A DNA stretch of 64,000 bases, taken from Pedobacter sp. MR2016-24. GTDB taxonomy: Bacteria; Bacteroidota; Bacteroidia; Sphingobacteriales; Sphingobacteriaceae. Numbering within the stretch: position 1 is the stretch's first letter; each line of letters begins with the position of its first letter. A program made the position numbers and the translations under genes. The stretch covers positions 496,001-560,000 of the forward strand of contig NZ_JAPIVO010000001.1 in assembly GCF_026239655.1 (NCBI RefSeq), given 5' to 3'. The notes beneath the pieces are model-generated. The model saw nothing but the letters and a program-made list of their open reading frames with translations. It was not told the origin of the DNA and did not search any database. Below, in pieces: positions 1 through 8,696 of this stretch.

Positions 1-1041
1 ATAAGAGATACCTTTCTGGTATTTATTTTTTGTGCTTTTCCGCGCTGACAGTTGATAATATTTTTCTGCTTCTGCAAAATTTCCATCTTCTGCATAACTT
101 TCTGCAACCTGATAATAGATCTGATCTGTATAATCAAAATTTTTATCGTCCCTCAGAAGGATCAGCAGCTGCTTTTTTCTATCCAGTTTTTCGCCATTCA
201 ATAATCCGGTAAGCTTAATCTTATTCAAATTGGCATTGAAATACAGTTCAAAAGCGGCATTACTTTTTTGGACTTTCACATAATTGCGCAGTGCTTCCTG
301 ATAATTTTTCTGTTTCTCATAAAGCTGGGCAAGTATGTAGGTCCAGCGGATCCTGTTACGCTTTAGATGGCTCAGCTTTACGGCGCTTTCCAGCAGAGGA
401 ATAGCTTCATCAATCCTGTCCTGATAGATATACATCTGCGCGATAGTCGCCCTCGGTTCAGCGCCGCGTGTTTTAATCATCGACAGGTTGGTATATACTG
501 TATCCAGTATCAATGCTGCATCTTTCAGGTTATTCAATTGCATTAAACTTCTTGCCTTCCAGTTGAGCGCGCTCATTACCACATCAATATTGGTCTCATA
601 AGTTTTAGCTGCATAGTCGAAATATTCTTCGGCAATAAAGTAGTCGCCCTTAAAATAATAAGCCTTACCCAGTAAAAGATAGGAGTCATCTATATAGTTA
701 CTAAATGATTTATCAGCAATGATTACCTGTGCTTTTGCGATAATCGCATTGAGTGCTTTGTCATTAACAGGTGTTGTTGTTGTGATCTGGCTTGTATTAA
801 ATTTTTCCGGAGCTGTATATACTGGTAGGATTTCACTGTAATTATCCGTATATTCCTGATACAGATCTTCTTCGTAGTTATCCAGAATGACATTGGAGTT
901 GTAGATGTAATTATACCTGGCAGTAAGATTCTGCATTCCCCTGCTCATGGCAGTATCTTTTTGACTGCCACAGGCGATAAGGAAGCTGATTCCTATGCAA
1001 AATAACAGTAACTTTAAATTTGGCTGGTTTAAATTCTTCAA
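1..1041 (-). CDS. porW: PorW/SprE-like TPR lipoprotein of type IX secretion (5' part)
   Basis: The reading frame is open from a TTG start at 1041 to the left edge, so only the first 347 codons are present; the family is usually well over 800 residues. The N-terminus is a lipoprotein signal with lipobox LIAC (Cys24) followed by GSQKD, so it should be an outer- or periplasm-facing lipoprotein. After it comes a YNYIYNSN segment and then helical TPR-type repeats (IKTRGAEPRATIAQMYI, KRNRIRWTYILAQLYEK) that resemble SprE/PorW. Members support T9SS function and gliding. There is no ATG near the signal peptide, so the TTG is chosen because it gives a complete signal. It diverges from the ATP synthase operon. 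The identification rests on motif recall. Confidence 0.78.
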   Translation of the reverse strand, partial: MKNLNQPNLKLLLFCIGISFLIACGSQKDTAMSRGMQNLTARYNYIYNSNVILDNYEEDLYQEYTDNYSEILPVYTAPEKFNTSQITTTTPVNDKALNAIIAKAQVIIADKSFSNYIDDSYLLLGKAYYFKGDYFIAEEYFDYAAKTYETNIDVVMSALNWKARSLMQLNNLKDAALILDTVYTNLSMIKTRGAEPRATIAQMYIYQDRIDEAIPLLESAVKLSHLKRNRIRWTYILAQLYEKQKNYQEALRNYVKVQKSNAAFELYFNANLNKIKLTGLLNGEKLDRKKQLLILLRDDKNFDYTDQIYYQVAESYAEDGNFAEAEKYYQLSARKSTKNKYQKGISY

Positions 1042-1145
1042 AGGCTGAGTTTGAGTCAAAAATAAATTATAGAATATATGCAAAATTATTTTTATTCGGC
1101 AATATTCTCAGTAAATATCTTAAATTATTTGTAACAGGTAAGACA

Positions 1146-1364
1146 ATGAGTGCTAAGGAGAAAGATAAAAACACGACTAACTTTGTAAAATATTCCGGAA
1201 TGGGTTTCCAGATGCTCGCAACCATTGGTCTGTTCACATTTGCAGGTTATAAAATTGATACTTACAGGGAATCACATAAACCGCTTTTTGTTGCCTTGCT
1301 GGGTGTTCTGGGCGTGATTATTTCTCTATACCAGGTGGTTAGACAGCTGAATAATAAAAAGTAG
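1146..1364 (+). CDS. AtpZ/AtpI family small membrane protein
   Basis: This 72-residue protein has a charged N-terminus, then two transmembrane helices (roughly residues 18-36 and 45-65) separated by a short loop with the sequence GYKIDTYRESHKP. That is the usual AtpZ/AtpI arrangement. Proteins of this family sit first in F-ATPase operons and help c-ring assembly or Mg/Ca handling. A longer frame starts further upstream, but the ATG at 1146 gives the family-length protein and follows a plausible A-rich leader. It leads the atp operon and is followed 31 bp later by a second membrane protein. Confidence 0.8.
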   Translation: MSAKEKDKNTTNFVKYSGMGFQMLATIGLFTFAGYKIDTYRESHKPLFVALLGVLGVIISLYQVVRQLNNKK

Positions 1365-1395
1365 GCTACAATTCAGGTGGTATTTTATTACTTTT

Positions 1396-1797
1396 GTGAA
1401 AAATACCATTTTGAGCATACCAAAATTTACCTTATTTTATTTGTTATATAGTTTACTCCTTGCGGGAGTGGCTTTTTTATTGCCTTCACTATTTCCGCAG
1501 GTCACCTTATTGGCCGGGAAGTTCTGGCTGGTCTTCTGTTTTGTGGGGGGACTTACTTATATAGCCTATATAGTCGCCTATTATGGCATTAAACTGGATC
1601 CTGAATCCGGTGTAATGGCGATTATGGGGTCTATAGTTTTGAAAATGATTTTTTCTATGGCTTTTGTACTGATTTACAGCCTGAACAGCAAGGAAAAGGG
1701 TTTAGTTTTTGCCCTCAATTTTTTTTCTTTATATTTATTGTTCAGCTTCTTTGAAATATACTCCCTGTTACGTAACTTGCGCCACCAAAATAAATAG
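1396..1797 (+). CDS. Small four-helix membrane protein of the ATP synthase operon (AtpI-like position)
   Basis: The protein has 133 residues and four predicted membrane helices (about 10-30, 42-62, 74-96 and 104-124), with a basic tail ending RNLRHQNK. It lies between atpZ and atpB, where many bacteria carry the assembly gene atpI, so a role in F0 assembly is inferred from position; I cannot see a diagnostic AtpI motif. The start is GTG at 1396. The G of this codon is also the last base of a TACTTTTG string resembling a Bacteroidota -7 element. If that is a real promoter, the true start would lie a little further in (TTG at 1411). Confidence 0.62.
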   Translation: MKNTILSIPKFTLFYLLYSLLLAGVAFLLPSLFPQVTLLAGKFWLVFCFVGGLTYIAYIVAYYGIKLDPESGVMAIMGSIVLKMIFSMAFVLIYSLNSKEKGLVFALNFFSLYLLFSFFEIYSLLRNLRHQNK

Positions 1798-1814
1798 TAA
1801 AAATCTGCCAGTAA

Positions 1815-2945
1815 ATGGATTGTAGCCACGTTTTTGATTTTAAAGTTAATAGGTTAATTGTTGTTTTTACGCTTTTTTTAGCGTTATTCTCTGTAACACC
1901 CTCGTTATATGCGCAGGAAGACACATTGAAAACAACATCAGCCGCTCATGCCGAACCAGAGGCAGAGAAGAAGTTCAATATTGGTAAGTTCGCCTTACAT
2001 CACGTAGCTGATTCACACAGCTGGCATGTAATTGGCGATTACTATATCGGTCTTCCCGTAATCCTGTATACTCAGGTTGGATTTGTTACCTTTAATTCGG
2101 GTGACTTTCTTCATGATGATGAGGCTAAAGTAGTTGTTGAACGTTATGGACAACGCTTTGTTAAGATGCATGAAAAGATCTATTATGCTTCTGCCACTGC
2201 GAATGAGCATGGTCAGTATGCAGATTTAGATGAAGCGCATCACGTTAAGAATGCCCGTCCTCTTGATATTTCGATCACTAAAAACACTTGTACATTATTG
2301 CTTTCCATTGTGGTGATTCTTGCTGTATTCCTTAAAGTAGCTAACAGTTACAAAAAGAATGCTGGTAAATCTCCTAAAGGAATCCAGTCATGGATAGAGC
2401 CGATTATCATTTTTGTTCGTGACGACATAGCCAAACCAAACCTTGGCCACAAGTATGAGCGCTTTATGCCTTACCTGTTAACTGTATTTTTCTTTATCTG
2501 GTTTAACAACATGCTTGGTCTGGTGCCGTTTCTTCCCGGAGGAGCGAACTTAACAGGTAACACAGCAGTAACTGTTGTACTTGCGTTATTGACGCTGATT
2601 CTTACCGTTACGAACGGTAACAAATATTACTGGAGACACATATTTGCACCAGATGTTCCATGGTGGTTATATATCGTTCTTGTGCCGGTAGAGATCATTG
2701 GTATTTTTACTAAACCTATTGCATTGGCCATTCGTTTATTCGCGAACATTACAGCTGGTCACATTTTAGGATTAGCATTAATCGGACTTGTATTCGTATT
2801 TAACAGTATATATGTTGCTCCGGTATCTATTGCATTTGCATTGTTTATCAATGTGATTGAGTTGCTGGTAGCATTTATACAAGCATTTATTTTTACAATT
2901 CTATCTGCACTGTTCATTGGAATGGCGATAGAGGAACATCACTAA
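1815..2945 (+). CDS. atpB: F0F1 ATP synthase subunit a
   Basis: Subunit a forms the proton half-channels against the c-ring. The protein has 376 residues, longer than the ~270 of E. coli. An N-terminal hydrophobic, signal-like segment ending SLYAQ is followed by a His/Glu-rich hydrophilic domain to about residue 150, and then by the five-helix core. The essential arginine is visible in the IALAIRLFAN motif (Arg307), with the HILG and EELLVAFIQAFIF-like last helices following. The N-terminal extension is common in Bacteroidota subunit a. It is 31 bp upstream of atpE and clearly cotranscribed. Confidence 0.96.
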   Translation: MDCSHVFDFKVNRLIVVFTLFLALFSVTPSLYAQEDTLKTTSAAHAEPEAEKKFNIGKFALHHVADSHSWHVIGDYYIGLPVILYTQVGFVTFNSGDFLHDDEAKVVVERYGQRFVKMHEKIYYASATANEHGQYADLDEAHHVKNARPLDISITKNTCTLLLSIVVILAVFLKVANSYKKNAGKSPKGIQSWIEPIIIFVRDDIAKPNLGHKYERFMPYLLTVFFFIWFNNMLGLVPFLPGGANLTGNTAVTVVLALLTLILTVTNGNKYYWRHIFAPDVPWWLYIVLVPVEIIGIFTKPIALAIRLFANITAGHILGLALIGLVFVFNSIYVAPVSIAFALFINVIELLVAFIQAFIFTILSALFIGMAIEEHH

Positions 2946-2970
2946 TTTGAATTTTTAACAATTAATATAA

Positions 2971-3180
<210 letters not shown>

Positions 3181-3191
3181 CTAAAAATGGT

Positions 3192-3224
3192 AACGTACTT
3201 TGTAGGATTGCTACAAAGTACGTT
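3192..3224 (+). other. Intra-operon RNA hairpin between atpE and atpF
   Basis: A perfect 14-bp stem (AACGTACTTTGTAG pairing with CTACAAAGTACGTT) with a 5-base GATTG loop. It is not followed by a T-run, and the operon continues, so it is not a simple terminator. A stem in this place could protect the 3' end of an upstream atpE segment after processing. Confidence 0.75.
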
Positions 3225-3262
3225 CTATATTAAGAAATAAAAACCTACATATATATACTTAA

Positions 3263-3757
3263 ATGGAATTATTAGTACCGGAAATTGGTTTAGTTATTTT
3301 TCAGACAATAGCATTTTTATTGTTAATGTTTGTTCTGGCTAAGTTTGCATGGAAACCTGTATTGGCTGCGATTAAACAGCGTGAGCATGATATTGATGAA
3401 GCTTTAAATAAAGCTGAATTAGCAAAACAGGAAATGGTTCGTTTAGCTGCTCAAAACGAGGAGTCGATGAAAGAAGCCCGTGCAGAAAGAGATCTGATTC
3501 TTAAAGAAGCTAAAGCTTTGAAGGATTCAATCGTAAATGAAGCAAAAAGCCAGGCACAGACTGAAGGAGCTAAATTAATTGAAAAGGCAAAAATTGAAAT
3601 TGAGAATCAAAAGAAAGCTGCTTTGGCTGAATTGAAAGATCAGGTTTCAACATTATCAATTGATATCGCAGAACGTGTATTGCGTAACCAGTTAACTGAT
3701 AAAGCCAAGCAGCAGGATTTAGTTGCGGGTCTTTTGAAAGATGTTGAATTAAACTAG
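3263..3757 (+). CDS. atpF: F0F1 ATP synthase subunit b
   Basis: This is the peripheral stalk subunit. The 164-residue protein has one N-terminal membrane helix (about residues 8-26, IGLVIFQTIAFLLLMFVL), the conserved FAWKPV elbow, and a long charged amphipathic helix (residues 40-145) that dimerises and binds delta. Length and layout match the family. The ATG at 3263 follows an 82-bp gap from atpE, the largest gap inside the operon, and that gap holds the hairpin. Confidence 0.96.
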   Translation: MELLVPEIGLVIFQTIAFLLLMFVLAKFAWKPVLAAIKQREHDIDEALNKAELAKQEMVRLAAQNEESMKEARAERDLILKEAKALKDSIVNEAKSQAQTEGAKLIEKAKIEIENQKKAALAELKDQVSTLSIDIAERVLRNQLTDKAKQQDLVAGLLKDVELN

Positions 3758-3781
3758 TTCTTGTTTTCAAATTAAAGAAAA

Positions 3782-4330
3782 ATGTCACAAAATAAAGCAG
3801 CATCAAGATACGCCAAATCATTAATTGATCTTTCTACTGAGCAATCTGCTCTGGAGGAGATTAAAAATGACATGGCACTTATTGAGCAGACTATTGATCA
3901 GAACAGTGAATTGGAGACGATTCTTCAGAACCCTGTTATTCCTTTGAGTAAGAAAGCTGGAATTTTAGACGATGTTTTCGGTACAAAGGTTCATGCAATT
4001 ACCAGAACTTATCTGAAGCTGGTAGTGAGCAAAGGCCGCGCTGCTATTTTATTTGATACGGCAAAGTCTTTTGTTGCTCAGTATAATACGATCAAAGGTA
4101 TTATTACGGCGGAGGTTTCTTCAGCTGTAGCACTTACTGATGAGAACAGGGCGCAGATCATTGCTGTAGTTAAAAAAGAAATAGGTGCGAATGAAGTTGT
4201 CATCAAAGAGAAAGTAAATGAAAATCTTATTGGTGGTTTCATCCTTAAAGTTGGTGATAAACAATTTGACGCGAGTATTTCAGGTAGCTTGAATAAATTA
4301 AAAAAGGAATTATCCCACGGACTGGTTTAA
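3782..4330 (+). CDS. atpH: F0F1 ATP synthase subunit delta
   Basis: The 182-residue delta (OSCP-type) subunit links the b stalk to the top of the alpha/beta hexamer. Visible family marks are the N-terminal ASRYAKSLIDL helix, LELVV-like helix LKLVVSKGRA in the middle, and the C-terminal NLIGGFILKVGDKQFDASISGSL domain. It starts 24 bp after atpF and is followed 45 bp later by atpA, in the standard F-ATPase order. Confidence 0.95.
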   Translation: MSQNKAASRYAKSLIDLSTEQSALEEIKNDMALIEQTIDQNSELETILQNPVIPLSKKAGILDDVFGTKVHAITRTYLKLVVSKGRAAILFDTAKSFVAQYNTIKGIITAEVSSAVALTDENRAQIIAVVKKEIGANEVVIKEKVNENLIGGFILKVGDKQFDASISGSLNKLKKELSHGLV

Positions 4331-4375
4331 TTCAAATTAACAGTATAAGAATTACAAAAGAAATAATATAAAATT

Positions 4376-5950
4376 ATGGTAGAGGTAAGACCAGACGAAG
4401 TATCGGCAATTATCAGGCAACAATTGTCGGGCTTCAAATCAGAAGCCGAACTTGAAGAAGTTGGTACCGTATTGCAAGTGGGTGATGGTATTGCCCGTGT
4501 ATATGGTTTAACTAAAGTTCAATCAGGTGAGCTAGTTGAATTTGAAAACGGCTTGCAGGGTATTGTTTTGAACCTTGAAGAAGATAATGTTGGTGTGGTT
4601 TTATTAGGCCCGTACAGCAGTATCAAAGAAGGTGATACGATTAAACGTACTAAGAAAATTGCCTCTATTAAAGTTGGTGAAGGTATGTTAGGCCGTGTTG
4701 TAAATACACTTGGAGAACCTATCGATGGTAAAGGACCAATCGTTGGTGAGACTTACGAAATGCCAATTGAACGTAAAGCTCCAGGAGTAATCTACCGTCA
4801 GCCAGTTAACGAACCTCTTCAGACAGGTATCAAAGCGATTGATGCGATGATTCCTATCGGACGCGGTCAGCGTGAGTTGGTTATCGGTGATCGTCAGACC
4901 GGTAAAAGTGCTGTTTGTATCGATACGATTATCAACCAAAAAGAATTTTATGAAGCAGGTAATCCTGTTTTATGTATATATGTTGCTTGTGGTCAGAAAG
5001 CCAGTACAGTTGCAAACGTTGTTCGTACATTAGAGGAGAACGGTGCAATGGCTTATACAGTAGTTGTTTCGGCTTCTGCTGCAGATCCTGCTCCATTACA
5101 ATTTTATGCCCCATTCTCTGGTGCAGCTATTGGTGAGTACTTCCGTGATACTGGTCGTCCTGCACTGATTGTTTATGATGATTTATCTAAACAAGCTGTA
5201 GCATACCGTGAGGTTTCTTTATTATTGCGTCGTCCACCAGGACGTGAGGCATATCCGGGTGATGTGTTTTATCTGCACAGTCGTTTATTAGAGCGTGCGG
5301 CTAAGATCAATGCTAACGATGAGATTGCACGTAATATGAACGATTTACCAGAATCAATCAGAGGAATCGTAAAAGGTGGTGGTTCACTAACTGCTTTGCC
5401 AATTATCGAAACTCAGGCTGGTGACGTATCTGCTTATATCCCTACTAACGTAATTTCAATTACTGACGGACAGATCTTCTTAGAGTCTAACTTGTTTAAC
5501 TCTGGTATTCGTCCGGCTATTAACGTAGGTATCTCGGTATCACGTGTAGGTGGTAATGCACAAATTAAATCAATGAAAAAGGTTGCTGGTACATTGAAAC
5601 TGGATCAGGCGCAATACCGTGAATTAGAGGCTTTCTCTAAATTCGGATCTGATTTGGATGCAGCTACTAAATCTGTACTGGATAAAGGTGCCAGAAACGT
5701 TCAGATTTTAAAACAAGCGCAGTTCTCTCCAATGTCTGTAGAGAAACAGGTAGCAATTATATACATTGGTACCAAGAACCTGATGCGTTCTGTACCTGTA
5801 AATAAAATCAGGGAATTCGAAGCTGAATATCTGCAACAACTGGAATTGCGTCACCCACAAACATTGGCTTCTTTAAAAGCTGGTAAACTGGATGATGAGA
5901 TTACAGGTGTGTTAGAAACAGTAGCTAAAGAATTAGCTGGAAAATACTAA
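4376..5950 (+). CDS. atpA: F0F1 ATP synthase subunit alpha
   Basis: This is the non-catalytic nucleotide-binding subunit of F1, 524 residues. The N-terminal beta-barrel domain is followed by the P-loop GDRQTGKS (171-178), the [17 protein letters not shown]alker B region, and the signature segment [22 protein letters not shown]. The C-terminal helical domain is complete. It is the fifth canonical subunit gene of the operon. Codon use and length are ordinary. Confidence 0.98.
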   Translation: MVEVRPDEVSAIIRQQLSGFKSEAELEEVGTVLQVGDGIARVYGLTKVQSGELVEFENGLQGIVLNLEEDNVGVVLLGPYSSIKEGDTIKRTKKIASIKVGEGMLGRVVNTLGEPIDGKGPIVGETYEMPIERKAPGVIYRQPVNEPLQTGIKAIDAMIPIGRGQRELVIGDRQTGKSAVCIDTIINQKEFYEAGNPVLCIYVACGQKASTVANVVRTLEENGAMAYTVVVSASAADPAPLQFYAPFSGAAIGEYFRDTGRPALIVYDDLSKQAVAYREVSLLLRRPPGREAYPGDVFYLHSRLLERAAKINANDEIARNMNDLPESIRGIVKGGGSLTALPIIETQAGDVSAYIPTNVISITDGQIFLESNLFNSGIRPAINVGISVSRVGGNAQIKSMKKVAGTLKLDQAQYRELEAFSKFGSDLDAATKSVLDKGARNVQILKQAQFSPMSVEKQVAIIYIGTKNLMRSVPVNKIREFEAEYLQQLELRHPQTLASLKAGKLDDEITGVLETVAKELAGKY

Positions 5951-5974
5951 GTAAAGAAGGAAGATTAATAAAGA

Positions 5975-6853
5975 ATGGCAAATTTAAAAGAAGTAAGAAT
6001 TCGTATATCGTCGGTTCAATCTACGCAGCAGATCACCAAGGCCATGAAAATGGTTTCGGCAGCGAAGCTGAAACGTGCAACCAATGCTATTGTACAGTTA
6101 CGTCCGTATGCTACGAAGCTTAAAGAGATCTTAGGAAATCTTTCTGCCAACCTGGAAGGATCTTCTTCACCTTTTGTACAGGAGCGTGAACCTAATAAAG
6201 TTTTAATTGTTATCGTTTCTTCCAATCGTGGTTTAGCTGGTGCGTTCAATATGAACGTGATCAAAGCAGCAAATAACCTGATCAGTGATAAATATAGTGA
6301 GCAGTACAAAAACGGAAACGTAAGCATTATATCTATCGGTAAGAAATCTCAGGATTTTTATGAGAAAAGGGGTTACAATATCATTGGAAATAACAACGAG
6401 GTATATACTGCATTAACGTTTGAGAATGTAACTAAAATTACGGAATCAATCATGGCAGGATTTAAAAAGGGTGAGTTTGATAAGGTAGAATTAGTATATA
6501 ACCGTTTTAAAAATGCGGCTATGCAGATTATCACTACTGAACAATTGTTACCATTGCCGAAAACTGAAAATGTGAAGGCTTCCAAAACTCAGGTAGACTA
6601 TATTCTTGAGCCTACACAAGAGGAAATTGTTAAGGAATTAATTCCTAAATCAATTAAAATACAATTGTATAAAGCTGTGCTGGACTCTCATGCTTCTGAG
6701 CATGGTGCAAGGATGACTTCAATGGACAAAGCGACTGAAAATGCAGGTGATTTGTTGAAAGCATTGAAATTATCATACAACCAGGCCCGTCAGGCTGCAA
6801 TTACAACTGAACTTTCAGAGATTGTAAGCGGAGCTGCTGCATTGAATGGCTAG
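5975..6853 (+). CDS. atpG: F0F1 ATP synthase subunit gamma
   Basis: The central rotor shaft subunit, 292 residues. The N-terminal coiled-coil helix (KEVRIRISSVQSTQQITKAMKMVSAAKLKRA) and the C-terminal helix (ASEHGARMTSMDKATENAGDLL...QARQAAITTELSEIV) are both present; together they form the shaft inside the alpha3beta3 ring. It ends the operon and is followed by a clear intrinsic terminator. The usual next genes, atpD and atpC, are not here and must be elsewhere in the genome, as is common in Bacteroidota. Confidence 0.97.
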   Translation: MANLKEVRIRISSVQSTQQITKAMKMVSAAKLKRATNAIVQLRPYATKLKEILGNLSANLEGSSSPFVQEREPNKVLIVIVSSNRGLAGAFNMNVIKAANNLISDKYSEQYKNGNVSIISIGKKSQDFYEKRGYNIIGNNNEVYTALTFENVTKITESIMAGFKKGEFDKVELVYNRFKNAAMQIITTEQLLPLPKTENVKASKTQVDYILEPTQEEIVKELIPKSIKIQLYKAVLDSHASEHGARMTSMDKATENAGDLLKALKLSYNQARQAAITTELSEIVSGAAALNG

Positions 6854-6873
6854 TGCATCAAAATTATAAGATT

Positions 6874-6908
6874 AAGGCCCTTATCATCTCCATGGTAAGG
6901 GCCTTTTT
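6874..6908 (+). terminator. Rho-independent terminator of the atp operon
   Basis: A perfect 10-bp stem, AAGGCCCTTA pairing with TAAGGGCCTT, is followed by TTT. It lies 20 bp after the atpG stop codon. Confidence 0.88.
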
Positions 6909-6941
6909 AATTCCTATCCTTTAAATATCAATTTCATCTTT

Positions 6942-7724
6942 ATGAAGATTTTTTCAGTTTTAATCACACTTCTGTTGCCACTACATTTACTCGCGCAAAA
7001 TAAACCTTCTGTAAATGCAGCTAAAGATTACACCATGGCTGTAGCCTGGCAACAGCATTCTGGCGAGTATAAGGCACTTTGCTTTCAGGCTTATAACTTT
7101 GCGAGGCTATCTTTAGATTATCGTTTAAAAATGGCAGATACATCAAAGCGTAACTGTATAGTGGTGGATATTGATGAAACGGTTTTGGATAACTCGCCTT
7201 TTCAGGGACATGAGATAAAAAATGGGGTTAGTTATGATCCTAAAGACTGGAGCGACTGGACGGGTAGAAGCGCAGCAGACACGGTGCCGGGTGCATTGAG
7301 CTTCCTTAATTATGCCAGGTCGAGAAAAGTAGAGACTTATTATATTACGAACCGGGAGCAATCTGATTATACCGCGACACTGAAAAATTTACAGCGGTTT
7401 GGATTTCCAGACGCTGATGATGCGCATTTACTGGTGAAGACTACCACGTCCGATAAAGAGGCCCGCCGGCAGAAAGTTTTGGAGCGGTATCATATCCTGT
7501 TACTTTGTGGAGATAATCTGAGTGATTTCTCGAATGTTTTTTATAGAGAGGGCAAGAATACAGGGGAGCAGGTATCAAAATTCAGTGAGGAATTTGGCAG
7601 TCATTTTATAGTCCTGCCTAACCCAATGTATGGCGATTGGGAAAAGTTACTTTATAGGGGAGAACATTTGAATGAAAGCGAAAAAGCTAAGCAGCGTGCG
7701 GAAGGATTAAAAGGTTATTATTAA
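6942..7724 (+). CDS. HAD-family acid phosphatase / 5'-nucleotidase, e(P4)-type
   Basis: Exported phosphatase of the class C acid phosphatase (e(P4)) family, which dephosphorylates nucleotides such as NMN and AMP outside the cytoplasm. The 260-residue protein has a signal peptide (MKIFSVLITLLLPLHLLAQ) cleaved near Ala-Gln. The HAD nucleophile motif VVDIDETVLDN places Asp76 and Asp78, WSDWTGR follows, TNRE is the second HAD motif, and GDNLSDF is the last acidic motif. Unlike the classical lipoproteins of the family there is no lipobox Cys, so it should be soluble in the periplasm or secreted. It stands alone after the atp terminator. Confidence 0.88.
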   Translation: MKIFSVLITLLLPLHLLAQNKPSVNAAKDYTMAVAWQQHSGEYKALCFQAYNFARLSLDYRLKMADTSKRNCIVVDIDETVLDNSPFQGHEIKNGVSYDPKDWSDWTGRSAADTVPGALSFLNYARSRKVETYYITNREQSDYTATLKNLQRFGFPDADDAHLLVKTTTSDKEARRQKVLERYHILLLCGDNLSDFSNVFYREGKNTGEQVSKFSEEFGSHFIVLPNPMYGDWEKLLYRGEHLNESEKAKQRAEGLKGYY

Positions 7725-7784
7725 AGTCGCCGCAAAAAGAGAAATTATTCTCCATTCAACATGCGGTTTTTATATAAATAATCT

Positions 7785-7792
7785 TAATTTTG
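7785..7792 (+). promoter_or_regulatory. Candidate -7 promoter element
   Basis: TAATTTTG matches the Bacteroidota TAnnTTTG element, 24 bp before the ATG at 7817. No good TTTG -33 box is seen at the expected distance, so this is only a candidate. Confidence 0.4.
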
Positions 7793-7816
7793 TGCAGCAA
7801 TTTAAAAAATAAAAAC

Positions 7817-8032
7817 ATGGAACAAACTCCAAATCACAATACTAAAAGCATGCAGACTGCGAATGAGTCATCAATATACAAACTATTGATTGTTGGTGTA
7901 GTTGTCAGCCTTGTGGGTGTATATTTACGCTTTGCTTTTGATTCCAATATGTTATCATTAGTTTCCTGGATCATTTTATTCTTAGGTGCGTTTATCTGCT
8001 TCAAAGCAGTATTCAAAATATTGGGCGCTTAA
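7817..8032 (+). CDS. Small two-helix membrane protein, unknown function
   Basis: A 71-residue protein with a polar Asn/Thr-rich N-terminus (residues 1-19) and two hydrophobic helices (about 22-40 and 47-66), ending KAVFKILGA. I do not recognise a named family. The ATG at 7817 is preferred over the longer frame because it follows a promoter-like element and an A-rich leader. It is monocistronic: a promoter motif precedes it and a strong terminator follows 23 bp after the stop. Confidence 0.7.
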   Translation: MEQTPNHNTKSMQTANESSIYKLLIVGVVVSLVGVYLRFAFDSNMLSLVSWIILFLGAFICFKAVFKILGA

Positions 8033-8055
8033 TAAGTATATAAAAATATATAAGA

Positions 8056-8089
8056 GCCTTCAGTAGCCTTTGCTGCTGAAGGCTTTTTT
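8056..8089. terminator. Terminator shared by the small membrane gene and ruvC
   Basis: A 12-bp stem with one G-U pair (GCCTTCAGTAGC with GCTGCTGAAGGC) is followed by TTTTTT. The T-run runs into the stop codon of ruvC, which converges from the other side. Confidence 0.85.
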
Positions 8090-8651
8090 ATTTTAATCTT
8101 TTTTGATTGTCTTTGGCAAAAGCAGACCATCCTGAATAAGATTTGCCACTGCCGCTTGTGCTTACTCTTTGAAAAGAATGACAAACAGCAACAGCAAGTC
8201 CATCTGTAGCATCAAGAAATTCTGGTGTTTCTTTGAAATTAAGTAGTCGCTGTAACATAGCTGCCACTTGTTCTTTACCTGCACTTCCATTACCTGTAAT
8301 AGACTGCTTAATCTTTCTTGGCGCATACTCTGTAATAGGCACATCTTTAGACAGCGCAGCAGCCATAGCAATCCCCTGAGCTCTCCCCAATTTCAGCATT
8401 ACCTGAATGTTTTTGCCATAGAAAGGTGCTTCAAGCGCCATTACATCTGGTTTATATTGTTCCACCAGTCCCACTGTCTTTGCAAAAATACGCTGGAGTT
8501 TCAGAAAGTGATCATCCAGATGATCCATACGTACGATGCCCATGCTGATCAGTTCGATTTTATTACCCTTCTCCAGTATTACTCCATATCCCATCACAGA
8601 AGTTCCAGGGTCTATACCCATAATTACCCGTTCCTTTTTTTCGACCAACAT
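8088..8651 (-). CDS. ruvC: Crossover junction endodeoxyribonuclease RuvC
   Basis: RuvC resolves Holliday junctions together with the RuvAB branch-migration motor. The 187-residue protein carries the RNase H-like fold with all four acidic catalytic residues visible: Asp14 in GIDPGT, Glu74 in ALEAPF, and Asp147 and Asp150 in FLDATDGLAVAVCH. The basic C-terminal tail is short and Ser/Gly-rich. The stop codon overlaps the T-tract of the terminator. The upstream gene on the other strand starts about 45 bp away, so the two are divergent. Confidence 0.96.
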   Translation of the reverse strand: MLVEKKERVIMGIDPGTSVMGYGVILEKGNKIELISMGIVRMDHLDDHFLKLQRIFAKTVGLVEQYKPDVMALEAPFYGKNIQVMLKLGRAQGIAMAAALSKDVPITEYAPRKIKQSITGNGSAGKEQVAAMLQRLLNFKETPEFLDATDGLAVAVCHSFQRVSTSGSGKSYSGWSAFAKDNQKRLK

Positions 8652-8696
8652 AGAACAATATTAAGCATATTTGCACAGAGTAAAAGCATAAAAAAA

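Noticed and set aside
1389..1396. TACTTTTG as a promoter for the second atp operon gene
   Set aside because: It overlaps the GTG start codon and has no -33 element. A promoter here would cut off the N-terminus; chance match is more likely.
8268..8696. Long N-terminal extension of the flippase-like frame
   Set aside because: It runs antisense through ruvC, has no domain similarity, and would put a Cys/His-rich basic tract before the first helix. The TTG at 8697 is a better start.
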